From Cryptomeria japonica (taxonomy: Eukaryota > Streptophyta > Pinopsida > Cupressales > Cupressaceae): DNA of 64,000 bases. A program made the position numbers and the translations under genes. The notes beneath the pieces were generated by a model that worked only from the letters and a program-made list of their open reading frames with translations, ran no database searches and had not been told where the DNA came from. The stretch is taken from assembly GCF_030272615.1 (NCBI RefSeq), contig NC_081409.1:210558257-210622256 (forward strand). Reading direction: 5' to 3'. Below, in pieces: positions 43,801 through 55,518 of the stretch (its first letter is position 1; each line of letters begins with the position of its first letter).

Positions 43801-44326
43801 GAAGAAATTAAATGAGCTTAGGACTGAACTGCTAAAGGATCAAAAGGACATAAGGAGTGCCTTGGATGAGGGAAACTTGCTACTCAGCAAAATCTGTCAA
43901 CCTCATCTGTTTTGTGATGATGTGCTAGCCAAGAAGCAACAGCTTCAAATGGACTTACAGTCCTACTTGAGCACATTCAAGACTCCTTACGACTCCTTTA
44001 TAGCATATGGGCAAACCGTTCACCGGTTCCAGATCTAGTCAGCCAAGATAAAGCAAGAGATCAGCACAAGGTCTAGGGATTTGCAGGAGCTTCAATTGGT
44101 ATTACTTCCACAACTACAAATTCTCCAGAAATGCTATCTGAACCTGGATGCCCTGACAGTCACACAAGAATTGAGCACAATAGATGCCATGGAGGAATAG
44201 GTATCACAAATGCAGACAGAGAAGGAAGTGGCAACCTCCCTACTTGAGTCCTGGTCTCTTTCCATGAAACAATTTTTGCAAGACTATAAAGTGATTTTTG
44301 ACAAGTATTATTCATTATTGTCATAA
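40899..44326 (+). pseudogene. Copia ORF2, unknown protein in place of pol (decayed)
   Basis: Starts ATGGCTTCC in good plant context. Open pieces 40899-41753 (with two early stops), 41997-42233, 42391-42746 and 42957-43437 are mostly in one frame. After the GAA-rich tract the reading shifts and continues to TAA at 44324. The N-terminal ~280 residues look globular (a helix-rich stretch around DELVKYACMVIGYRTFSAS), the middle is lysine-rich, then comes a long charged K/E helix, then a coiled-coil C-terminus. None of the Copia pol motifs occur. I do not recognise the family; Sirevirus env-like ORFs and captured plant genes are both possible. Confidence 0.6.
42957..43437 (+). repeat. GAA/AAG-rich tract encoding a charged helix
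   Basis: About 480 bp of almost pure purine with imperfect 57-bp internal duplications (GGACAAGGAAGAAAAGAAG occurs twice). In the ORF2 frame it encodes K/E repeats of the single-alpha-helix type. Long opposite-strand frames here are low-complexity artefacts. Indels in this tract probably caused the ORF2 frameshift. Confidence 0.85.
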
Positions 44327-44379
44327 ACTCTTTTATATATATATGGAAACAGGTTTTTCAGTGGTACTTTGTCATTGTT

Positions 44380-44671
44380 GGCAAAGGGGGAGAAGTATAT
44401 GGTTTTAAAATTTTGAAATTTTGATATATTAGGGGAGAAGTATATCAGAGGGAGAAGTATCTATTTTGAAATTTTGATATATATTGTGATATATGCTATA
44501 TGCTCTGATGATTATGCTCTGAATGCAAAATTTCTATACACTCCGTTGATTAAGGGATGGTGTATATGCTTAGGGGGAGCAATTTTGTTAATGGCAAGTT
44601 TTTGTTGTAAAACACTTAGATGTCAAAATTTTATTTTCCTAAGTGTTGCCATCAATGCCAAAGGGGGAGAT
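44380..44671 (+). promoter_or_regulatory. Multiple polypurine tracts before the Copia 3' LTR
   Basis: AAAGGGGGAGAAG (about 44385), AGGGGAGAAG and AGAGGGAGAAG (44430-44460), TTAGGGGGAGC (44570) and AAAGGGGGAGA (44661-44670) adjoining the LTR. Repeated polypurine copies upstream of the 3' LTR are a described Sirevirus feature. Confidence 0.85.
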
Positions 44672-45832
44672 TGTTGGCATTTTTGATGTTTATGTTGTGA
44701 TTGTCATTGATGGACATACACTTGTATTGAGATCCACTTTATATGTATGAGCTCATGCTCAACCAGTATTTGTTCCAACCGGTATGTTGTATTCTAGTCT
44801 TTTGACTAGTAGTGATTTTGCAGAATGTGTTTCCCGGTTTGAAGCGGCATGATGACCCCAAGCAGTTCACAGATCACAAGTGGTATGAGGGAGAAAAGCG
44901 GCACAACACATTCTTACCAGTCTTCATTTTTGTCAAACCGGCAACCGGTATTTTGTATGAACCGATAATACTCTATGATGAGTTACCAACTGACATTTTG
45001 TGATGAGTTACCAATCCACTGATTGTTTGACGGTGCTGACACATTAACGATGATTCCTGTGTCATGTTACTAAGTATGTCTAGGTTCATTGAACCTAGGA
45101 AATTGTAAAGAAATCCTATTGGACCGACATGAAACCAGATTCCTTTAAAAGGACATCATGTCTAGGGTTTTATGTTGTTGTGAAAAGGGTTAATGTTGAG
45201 CTAGGGTTTAAGGTGGATGTGGAGTTGTCGGAAGAGCGATCTTATCTGAGAAGATCAAGTTGTAACTGAGAGAGAGATAGAGAAGACTGAAGTAATGCTA
45301 GAATGCATTAGCTGTGAGCAATACTGGATCTAACCAAGCAGTATGTGCTATTAGATAGATCAAACACTTGTTGATTACTCACATCTTTAACAAGTCAGTA
45401 GCCCCTTACCGGGTAGGCCTCAAAGCCTTTGTAAAATCCTCTAACAAGGTGGTTCACACATGTGAATCTAAAATCCTCTAACAAGGTAGTCTTTAATTGG
45501 ACTTATCTCCTAACAGAGATTGAGATTCCTAATAGGATTTGTTCTGGTGATGAACATTGTAAGACCTTAACCGATCTGGTTTCTATTTTGCAGATAGTGA
45601 CTTGTGAGTTCCATCTCACCGTGGTTTTTCCTAGTTGGGTTTCCATGTCAAATATCTTGTGTTATGGTTGTATTGCTTTTGTGGGTGGATTTTTTATTCG
45701 CATTTTGGTTTGTATGTGTGGTAATCGGTTTGACTGTCAAACTGCTTTACCAGTTTATCTTTAGACTATGTAAGTGTTTTAGTGCAAAGATTTTTGGCAT
45801 ACTAATTCCCCCCCCCCTCTTAGTATTCATCA
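44672..45832 (+). repeat. 3' LTR of the Sirevirus-like Copia element
   Basis: 1161 bp, same termini as the 5' copy. Differences are mostly C/T or G/A at CG sites, as expected for methylated plant DNA. Confidence 0.92.
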
Positions 45833-46540
45833 AATGCAAAACCAGATATCCACATCGTCATATATTCATTGTAGATCATCTAGTAATAATCCAGTTATGT
45901 ACGTGCTAGCATGCCCTAATATAAATTACATGCCAGATTATAATCTTTCTGGACCTCCATGAGGTATCTAAATTACAATAACATCACACATATTCAATCT
46001 ATCTTCATCTACTCTTGATCTCTCCTAAGGATCACCTATAACAATATATATACCATTCGGAACACTTCTGGGTCGGCCACAAAAGATTACATTTACCAAG
46101 AAAGGAAAATGAAACGTGTAAAATAGGTCAGCCCCAAAATGCAAAGATCTCCTTCACCAAGAATGCAAATGAAGTGCGGACCACAAAGGAAGGTCGACTA
46201 ATGACTCAAGAACATCGAGCAAGGCACCAAATAGATCTACAAGACAAGAAATCACTCCACACGAGAAGAAATCACCAGCTAGCCGTTAATCTCAAAAACT
46301 ACTCCAATAACGAAGAACAACCAATTCAGAAGCAATAACTCACCAGAAAAGAATCCAAATGGATTGAAAATATTGAATGACAATTAGGAATGGGCCTGGA
46401 AACTGAATATCTGATCCTAAATGAAAAAGAACCAACTACAGGAACACACTGAAAGATCACGAAAACTATAATACTAAAAGGAACTATTTTTGGTTGATGC
46501 AAGATTGCTCATAGATCAGGGATGCTCCTGCATCAAATTA

Positions 46541-47468
46541 TTTAATTAATTTAATTACATTTCTTCTCAAGTGACTCAATCATCGCATTCTACAAATACT
46601 AATTATTTGATTTCTATTTCTTAATCAATTAATCATTTAAACCTTTCTTCAAATATTAATTAAATATTGAATATTTAATTAATTATGATTTATTCTTTAA
46701 TTCTTTAATTAATTCCATTTCCAATGATTAAATAATTTCATTTAAATTATTTAATTAAATAAATTTAATTCCTCCAATGCCCCCCAAATTCGAATTTCAT
46801 TTAATTTCATCTAATTCCAAATTTCTCAAATTTGAATTTCAACAAATTTTAGTTGAATGTGCATTTGAATTTCATCATTCAAAAATCAAAATAAAAATGA
46901 ATTTTAATTTCAAAATCCTACATCACATGTTGAAATCCTAATTGATTCATTAAATCAGTTAACTCAGTTAACTCTCCAATCTCCCCTTTTCACTCCCAAT
47001 CACCTTTTTTGACTAATCAATCAAATCAGTCATCTCCCTAATTAATCTATCCACTTAACAGATTAATCAAATGATTTAACATATCAATCAATCCACTTAA
47101 CTGATCAATCAAAATCAATTAACTACTAATCAACACTTTAGTTCCAAATCTCTCCCCATCTCACCCAAAAATCTATAAAAGCGAGGATTATTTCTCAATT
47201 TCAATCTAGAATCATGATATTCAAAATAATTGTGTCTATCTGATGTAGGAATCTTAGTGCAATACCTAAGAGCCACCTATCACATAATTTGGAGAAGAGC
47301 AATGGAAGCCTATTTAGATCAATTGAGGGAGTTTTACTATGTTATTTTGATATTCAATTGATTTGATGTATTTCATTGTCATTTAGGAGTGGTTTTAATT
47401 AGATTAAAGTTTTTTTGATTCGCTCTAATAAATCTAATTAACTATGACCAATTTTACCCCTGAAAATA
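46541..47468 (+). repeat. 3' LTR of the old Gypsy, second part
   Basis: Continues the LTR after the inserted solo LTR and is collinear with the 5' LTR down to ACCAATTTTACCCCTGAAAA. TATA box CTATAAAAGCG at 47173. The terminal CA appears as TA. It is followed by GTAGG and the degenerate repeat that also precedes the 5' LTR. Confidence 0.85.
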
Positions 47469-50083
47469 GTAGGCATCTACTCATAAAGAATAGGAAGTGC
47501 TCTAGCCAGAGAATTAAACTAATTAGGACCATTTGGGTCCCGAGTCACTCTCTAAAGACTACACTCCGCTACTAAGAGTGCATTGAGGTAGTTGTCCTTT
47601 GGAGCATATGAAAATAATTATATAAAACAAGCTTGAGTTCTACCTCAAAATTTGACCTATAGCTTCGGGAAGTAAAGCAAATCCATACATGATTCCTTCC
47701 TAGTATGCATTGAATTAACTTTAATCTTTCAATTAATATTATTTTTATCCATTCTTAACCAAATCCTAATCCCCATCCCCGAACCCCTGAGTACTAGGGA
47801 CAACTCTGTCCCTAGATTGCCCACATACCCATTTCAACATGGGATCAAGGCGTGAAATATGTAGTTCTGGTTTCTAACTATAGTTTAATGTAAACCATTT
47901 AGTGGGTACGCAACCCTTTCTAGTGTCAATGTCCCAGACAGTTTCTCTATGGTTGCTACCCACGATGGTAGCTTTATAGCAAAAAAGCTCAGGGTGACCT
48001 TCTACTTTTGGCATAAAACAACTATGCCCTATTTCCTATGATATACATCACCCTTGACCCGTTATCATCCATTGACCATCAAGATGAATTAATTTTCAAA
48101 AGCATCACACACAACCAAACCCTAATGGGGTTTTTTAATGTTTAACTGAATGAGTGATAGCTCACTTAAAATTTATCTTTTTAGATTATCGACCCAAGGG
48201 GGATTACCCAGCCTTTAGATTTTAACTTCCAAATTACCCTTATTTATTCTTGATGATTTATAGGTATGATGCCACCGATGTCATTGTTGCAACTTTTTTA
48301 GGCGTTAAGTACAATAGTTCAACGCAACACCATTACCCGTAAGCGTGACCCAAAGGCACCATAGATACTGAACAATGCTAAGTTTTTGGTTTCATCTCAT
48401 CTTGTTTAGTTATCTAACTAATAAATATGAAACTTACTCTATTATATGAAAAAGAATCTATTCGCCCAAATATTTTAAACTCAAAATAAATCAATTCTTT
48501 TGTAGGTACTATTGGCTTTAAATTGATTCTATGATGATTAAAAGTAAAGTATTGAACTTGCTTTAAAATTAAAATTATAATAATAATTCAATCACTTGAA
48601 AAGTAATGTTCGATTGAAAATGAAGACTATTGTAATAAATCAAATTTACATTAAAAGTACTATTAGTTTGATAATTGAAACTACAATAATAATTCAAATT
48701 ACATAGTAAAACTATGATAATAAATCAACTACTTAAGGATAATAATATTTTCTTAAGCAATAAAACTATCGTAATAAATCAAATTACTTGAAAGATAATA
48801 TTTGTTTTAAAAGGATATTTATTTAATAATTAAATTTTAAAACTTGAATAAATAAAAAAATATAAATTATTTTTCAAAACAAAAATTATGAAGCTTGCAA
48901 ATGAATTTGATACAAAATGATTCCAATTGCTCATAAGGTACTAATTTATTGGAAGAAAAACAATCTAATAATAAAAATAATTAGTAGCATAGTCTTAACT
49001 ACTTTGCAACAAATTCAAATGCTTGAAAATAGTGAAACAATGTAATTAATTGTTTTAAAATAAATTATCTACTCGTTAAGTATTTGTTAGAATAAAGTTT
49101 GAAAATGAAACTAATTACTTGTAGAGTACTATTTTCTTAGTAGAAAACTATGAAATGATTGACTAAATACTTGAAAGTACTTTTTTTTTCTCTTTTGAAA
49201 ACAATCCTATTGAATTGAAAATGATCTAGCTACTTTTGGTTTTCAACTAATACTAAAAGACCTCATTATTTGAGAGATAAAACTCTATAAATCATATTGC
49301 TTCAAATTAGTAAGGACTAACCACTTGCAAATAAAACCCATCTAGATTCTACATTCCATTCCTTAAATCCTTCATACTCTTGGAACTAAATACTAAATAC
49401 CTCTACAAAATATAATTGATAAGACAAAGTAATCTAACTTTATTGCCCATAAAAGATAACCTTATCAAATTCAAATTATTAGAAAATAATTAATGATTTG
49501 CTCCTAAAATAATTCATGGATATTATTTATCTTTCTAAGAGATCATTAGAGGTAGGTTTCTTTACAAGGCTCACTTTGATTAATAATATATGGATCTAAT
49601 ATTCTACGACAACTAAATTTCATTAATCTCTTACAAAAAGAAAAAGGTAGAAAAAATTATTTAAGTTTACTAATATTTTACTAATAACTCTTATTGTACA
49701 TCTCTTTTGTTTGAGTTTTGTTTTCTATCATCAAAGTAGTTATTATCAATAAATCATCAATAATATCATCTCAATATTTGATCAAACTAATACAATTATA
49801 ATTTTTGTTGCATATAAAAGTTAACTAAAATTTTATACCTTAAATGTGACACAATATTTAATACTTATTTATCCATGTTGAGCTAATTCTAAATGAACAA
49901 GTGTCACATAGTGGCGAGTACTTGTCGTCATAGTATTGTAATGAAAATATTTGTTCTATTTTTTAATTATTATAATTTTAAATTTTAATAAAAATATGTG
50001 TGTAATTTATAATTATTATTATTATCATTTTGAATCAATTATTTTAAAATTATATTGGTATAAATATATTTATATAAAATTAA
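47469..50083. other. AT-rich DNA, no gene recognised
   Basis: 47469-48400 has moderately complex sequence without an identifiable protein. 48480-49300 is very AT-rich with degenerate repeats of AATAATAAATCAAATTACTT, suggesting a decayed tandem array. No LTR or tRNA could be placed. Confidence 0.45.
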
Positions 50084-50488
50084 TTATAACTTTTTTTTTT
50101 GTGGAACTTTGTGGAACGAAAAAAAGATGAGGAGCTTTGCACATTGGCACCCACACCTCGATGACCATCATTCACACTAGGGCATGAGTTGCAACGTGGT
50201 TGGCAGGCCTCCATCTGACATGGAATCATCTTCACAAAACCACCCATGGCAATAGGTAAAGGGCAAAAGAGCTGCTAGGGCAGAGAAGAGGGAGGCTAGG
50301 GTTTCTCTGGAATGGGAAATATGTGGGTGATCCCCATCACCTCACAAATCCTTGGTTGTGCCACCAATGCAAATAGAATACCATTGGGTTTTTGAGCAAA
50401 TACTTCTGGTCCTGGACATCCCCTTCGAAAGCCACAACATTCTTCTCGCCCACATACCTATAGAGCGGAGGGTTATAGAAGACCCGCC

Positions 50489-51960
50489 ATGGATGGAGGA
50501 AGGGCAATGCCATGTCATGGCCCCAAATTAGTCAATTTAATGCTGGTTTCAAAGCTAGGGAACTCGCTCCATCATGAAAGCAAGAATATGACAAGGAGCG
50601 AGGGTGCCCTAGCAGTGATAAACCCCGACCCGGATTTCATCAAAATTTCAAACCCCAGGAAGCCATGGAATTAAGTAAATATTGTAGAGGGCATGGGCCC
50701 TTTGCAAAATGGGGAGGGAATAATCAACCTCTCGCCAGAATAGTTGAATGGTGGAAAACAAAATTCCACGACCAAGTAAGTATCACTATCTTGGCAAATA
50801 ATTTTCTGTACATTGAATGCTAAAAAAAATCTCTGAAAGCCAAGCTATTGCATGAAGAATATGTTTTTTACAAAGCTGCAAATTTTAATTTCATTGAATG
50901 GCAACCTAAATTTGATGCTAAGAGATATGAATTCAAAACAATATCGAAATGGGTATAAATTCACAATGTTCCTATTGAACTATCGCATGCTAAAATTCTT
51001 ATAGAAATTGGAGATAAATTGGGCAAATTCATAGCCGTAGAGAAAAACTGGTCAGATAAATATGACATAAAACTACTAATAGAAGTAAATAAGGGCATGG
51101 AAAACCTAAAAAACATAACTCTAGAAACAATAGATGGTATTTACACCCTAAAACCGGTATGGTATATTGGCCTGGTAGCTGAAGATTTAGCATTTTGCAA
51201 AAGGCCAAACCCTAATCTACAGAAGCCTTAGGAAAAAGCAAGAGATAACCATAGAGCTCCAAAAGACATAATAAATATTCAATTTTATAATGACAGGGGC
51301 CGCTTTATTATAAACATTGGTCAGCAAGAGAAGGTTATTATCCCAACTCGCCTCCTTCCCCAGTCTTGAGTAATAGTCCAAATAGAGTCGATAACAACAA
51401 ATAAACTCATGTTTATGAGAACGAGGATCAAATCCAAGCAGAACTGAACAATGTTATAGAAAACTTAACAGGGAAATCAGCTGAAGAATTTGTCGAGGAG
51501 GTACTCATTGATACTCCGACAAATAGGGAAAATAATATAAACATCTCTAATATAGAACATGTTCAGACCCCCCCTCAAAACCCCCTCACTAAACACCAAC
51601 CTGATTGAGGTGGCTCAAGAGGAAAAAATCACAGCCCCTCCCACTTTGGAGGAAGCCCATGTTGTGGAAGGATTGAATGCTAATGAGGAAAGAGAATTCA
51701 TTATCAATGAACTGATCAATATGCAGGAAAAGGAAAATAATATATTATTAGATAATAGCTCAATCAACCCACATAATAGAGGTATCCTCCAGATGGGAGG
51801 TGAGAAATTAACTCCTGATTGTAGAAAATCCATGAGCAACAAAAGAGGTCGAAAGCCTTTTTTAGACAAAAGAAAGATGGACGAGGATGTGGAGGGGCAA
51901 GCCAAAATCACAACCCTATTGGGGCAAGGAAAATCTCCCCTTCCCCTCGTAGAGGAATAA
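50489..51960 (+). pseudogene. LINE ORF1 (DUF4283-like, broken)
   Basis: Open pieces at 50489-50674, 51019-51231 and 51559-51960. The middle, with EWQPKFDAKRYEF, WIHNVPIELSHAKILIEIG and KLGKFIAVEKNW, is the DUF4283-type segment of plant L1 ORF1. No CCHC knuckle is seen. ORF1 proteins bind element RNA. The last piece is an acidic, low-conservation tail, as in other plant LINEs. Confidence 0.75.
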
Positions 51961-52790
51961 ACATACTTACATGGAATGTTAGGGATTTGGGGGCCCCTAA
52001 CAAACAAAGATTGATTAAGCAAAGCATATTGAAATCTACTATGGACCTAGTTATGATACAAGAATCAAAACTGGGCAAGACTGATATGAACAATTTTAGT
52101 AGAAAATTCACCCAATGGCAGATGGAAATGGTGGAGTCTATAGGGGCATCAGGTGGACTAGGTATAATGCGGAGAAAAAATGTAGTTGCATTCACATGTC
52201 ATACCAAGATGAAAAATTGGATGGTTGGCAAAGTAAGAGCCCTTAGTCTAAATCTTGAGTTTATTATTATTAATGTATATAGCCCAATTCCAACAGATAA
52301 AAAGAGATTAGTTTGGTAGGAAATTGAACACTATGTAAACATTCAGGATGAGAAACACATCATCATAGGTGGTTCCTTCAACACCATCTTGTACTCAATT
52401 AATAAAAGCGATGGGATAAAAACACAAGATATCCACAAAGAGACTTCACAAACTGGATAAATAACAATAACCTACTGGAAATCAGGACTGAGACGGGTTT
52501 TCACACATGGAATAATAGAAGAAAAGGTTTCTCCAACATTGTAGAAACACTTGATAGATTATTCTTCAAAAGAGACCCAACCGACCTCAAAATAGAATTA
52601 AAGACTACAATATTACCATGGTTAGGCTCTGATCATTACCCAGTCCTTTTAGAACTTATGGGGGAAGCAAAGAAAACTGGGTGTCCCTTCAAGTTCAAAG
52701 TGATGTGGTTTACACATGAAGACTTCCTCCCCAACATACAGAAATGGTGGAAGGATAGTGCCTTTGTAGGATCTAAAATGTACTGTCTTG
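51961..52790 (+). pseudogene. LINE endonuclease (broken)
   Basis: Begins with TWNVRDLGAPNKQRLIKQSI and IQESKLGK, the N and E motifs of the apurinic-type endonuclease. Then VYSPI and IIGGSFNTI (normally GDFN; Asp changed to Ser). Frame shifts after 52440; the LGSDHYPV-type motif survives as SDHYPVLL near 52630. It would nick target DNA to prime reverse transcription. Confidence 0.8.
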
Positions 52791-54671
52791 TCTAAGCTGA
52801 AAGAGATTAAGCATAAACTGCTAGATTGGAACAAAAAGAAATTCAAAAACATCTTCGAGGAGAAGTCAAGAATCGAGAAAGAGTTGGAAATAATAAATAC
52901 TGTTGTGATGCAAAATGGGATGACCTTTGAAACATACGAAGCTGAAAAAATGCTTTTATGTGAATATGAAGGCATTCTGGCCAGAGAAGAGATATACTGG
53001 AAACAAAAATCTCAAGAGACATGGTTAGAAGATGGAGATAGAAACACTAATTTTTTTCACAACAGTGTCAAAATGAAAAGGGCAACAAATAAGATTACTC
53101 AAATCATCAATGATAGTGATCAGATCATTACGAATCAAGATCTGATCGCAAAAGATGCAACCAAGTACTTTGAAAATATTCTCAACAACTGGGAGCACTT
53201 GGAACTCCCTAACAATATAATCTTATTAAATAACATACCCAAACTAATAACAGAGGGTGATAATCAAATGTTAAACTCCAAAATCACCCATGAAGAAGTC
53301 AAAATGGATTTGGCACAATTTCAAAGAGATAAAGCCCATCGATCGGATGGCTTCCCTGCTAGTTTTTTTTAGAAATGCTGGCACATCTTAGGGGATGAGG
53401 TTACTAATGCCTTGGAATCTGCTCGCAATGCAGGGAAGTTCCTAAAAGAGATCAATAATACCTTTTTGGCCTTAATTCCAAAGAAGGAGAATCCCTCAAA
53501 GTGGGAAGAATTCAGGCCCATTTCTTTATGCAACATGACTTATAAACTACTAGCTAAAGTCATGGCCAATAGACTAAAAAAATTGTTGCTTGCCATAATA
53601 TCAAAAGAACAAACTGGCTTTGTACCAAATAGATCAATTTTGGATGGGGTTATTATCATCCAGGAATCCATCCACTCCTGTCAGTTCCAAGGGAAGCCTA
53701 ATATGCTGATAAAATTAGATATCAAAAAGGCTTATGACAAAGTGGATTGGTATTTTCTTTGTAGCTGCATGAAGGCCTTTGGCTTTAACAAACAATGGGT
53801 TAATTGGGTTTACTTCTGCATATCAAACCCTAGGTTCTCTATCTTACTAAATGGGAAACTGGAAGGCTTCTTTTAAGTATCTAGGGGACTCAGACAGGGA
53901 GATCCCTTATCCCCATTCTTATTTATAATTATGTCCGAAGCCTTAGGAAGAAGCCTAGATGCATCACAGAGGGCTGGAAGACTAGCGGGGATTCAGATCA
54001 CCGAAGGGGTAGATCCATGCACTCATCAACAGTTTGTTAATGACACAATGATTCTGGGGAAAGGGAAATTGGAGGAAGATAAGGAAATCAAGAAAATATT
54101 ACATTTTTATGGGTCAGCTTTTGGAGAGATGGTAAACAAGGAGAAATCAGAGATATTCTTTTTCAATATGGAGACACAGGAGGAATACATAATAGCTTTG
54201 TGTCTAGGGTACAAAATAGGTCATCTACCATTCTAATATTTAGGGATGCCTCTAGACAAAGGTATCAGAACCAACAAACTCTAGGATCCCCTGATTGAAA
54301 GGGTGAGGAAGAAGTTGTCATCTTGGAAAGCCTTATGGCTGATAGGGGTAGGAAGATTAACCCTCATAAAAACAGTCTTAGCAACAGTGCCTATCTATCT
54401 TCTATCATGTATACCACTTCCAAAAGGGGCCTATAAGAAACTAACTCAAATAATCAGATATTTCTATTGGAATGGTGCAGAGGGTAAGAACAAAATGAAA
54501 CTGATATCATGGGACAAGATATGTCAAGAAAAGAGTGATGGAGGCACGAGAATAAGAATATTACTATGGCAAAATAAGGCTTTAGGGGAAAAACTGGCAT
54601 GGAGAATGTACACATCCTCAGAAGCTAAATGGGCCAGAATCCTTAGGAGCAAATACATATCACAAAATTAG
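52788..54671 (+). pseudogene. LINE reverse transcriptase (broken)
   Basis: 52788-53372 gives the N-terminal region (EEIYWKQKSQETWLEDGDRN). 53412-53876 has EFRPISLCNMTYKLLAKVM, TGFVPNRSILDG and the catalytic LIKLDIKKAYDKVDW. After a stop comes GLRQGDPLSPFLFI. The catalytic box reads FVND (54033-54044) instead of FADD or FVDD, removing one essential Asp. The thumb region (SSWKALWLIGVGRLTLIK) is intact to 54671. Confidence 0.9.
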
Positions 54672-55518
54672 AGAGAGGTAGTATTTAGGGAAACAAACCC
54701 ACCCAAGGGATCTAGAATCTGGAATTTTATAAAAGAAAGTCGAATGCTCATATTGAACCATCTATCTTGGGATATTCGCGATGGTAAATCCGCCTTGTTC
54801 TGGGAAGATTCCTGGGGGGGTTACCCTCTGATAGACAGTCTAATGAATACAACTGGTATGAAGGACCAAATAAAATATTAATGGGGTGATCGTGTAAGGG
54901 ATTATACAACAATGGCACCAAAATTGACAATGGGATAGAAATGGAAAAAACATGCTCCCGTTCTTGGCGGATAACAAAGACCAAGAATTGTTGCAAATTC
55001 TTGAATGTAGAATAATAATATTCAGACCTGGGCCAGATGAGCTTATATGGTCGAGATCAAAGGATGAACAATACAACTGTAAAGATGGTTTCAGAACCAT
55101 ATATGATGAGGCAAACAATGTCAATGATTACATCCCTAATACTTTATGCTAGGACAAATTATGTCTCCCAAAAGTTGGCTTCTTTGCCTAGGTGGTGTTT
55201 CACAGGAAGGTCCTAATTGCTAAACAATTTAAACTTAGGGGCTACGAAGGACCCTCAATCTGTTTCTTATGCAAAAAAGATGAGGAGACAAATGACCATA
55301 TATTCACAACTTGCAACTACACACATAAATGTTGGTGTTGGTTGATGGCACAACTAGGTTGGTCAAGTGCCCTTATCCCTTCCCTAAAGGAATGGCTCAA
55401 AAGTTGGCCAATTATCAAAAGGAATAGAATCTTCCACAATTTATGGATATGCAACCCAACAATAGTAATCTGGGAGGTTTGGAAGGAGAGGAACAGGAGA
55501 ATTTTTCAAGAAACATAA
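54672..55518 (+). pseudogene. LINE zf-RVT region
   Basis: Carries W-rich connecting sequence (SRIWNFIKESRMLILNHLSW, partly out of frame) and then the zinc-finger-like segment CFLCKKDEETNDHIFTTC followed by CWCWLMAQLGW. The 55192-55518 piece is open. The domain lies between RT and RNase H in plant L1 elements. Confidence 0.8.

Larger units (their letters stand above)
37965..45832 (+). mobile_element. Sirevirus-like Copia element lacking pol, 7.9 kb
   Basis: LTRs 37965-39127 and 44672-45832 (about 1.16 kb) both start TGTTGGCATTTTT and end ATTCATCA. An initiator-Met primer site follows the 5' LTR and AAAGGGGGAGA precedes the 3' LTR. Inside are a gag-like ORF with zinc knuckles and a second long ORF of unknown function, with no protease, integrase, RT or RNase H. 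LTRs differ at several percent of sites, mostly CG-related transitions, so it is much older than the young Gypsy. Flanks AATTT and AATGC do not form a clean target duplication. Mobilisation must have used enzymes in trans. Confidence 0.88.
37872..46535 (+). mobile_element. Solo-LTR-like insertion (TGGTGCAG...CTGCATCA) carrying a Copia element
   Basis: Ends TGGTGCAG and CTGCATCA form the short inverted TG..CA termini of an LTR, with a perfect 5-bp duplication AATTA on both sides. Without the Copia insert it is only about 0.8 kb (37872-37964 plus 45833-46535) and has no coding capacity, so it is most likely a solo LTR. It sits in the old Gypsy 3' LTR. Family unknown. Confidence 0.75.
7147..47468 (+). 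mobile_element. Old Tat-lineage Ty3/Gypsy element (composite, carries nested insertions)
   Basis: Both LTRs start TGTAGACA and lie on the plus strand. Between them, in order, come a leader, gag, protease, a G-patch-like motif, RT, RNase H, a second archaeal-type RNase H, integrase, a long non-coding region, an antisense PMD gene and a polypurine tract. Two RNase H domains and the position after RT-RNase H point to the Tat lineage. Removing the insertions at 11909-25364 and 37872-46535 leaves roughly 18 kb. Every coding domain has stops or frameshifts, so this copy is dead. Flanks share a degenerate repeat and a 4-of-5 target duplication. Confidence 0.8.
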
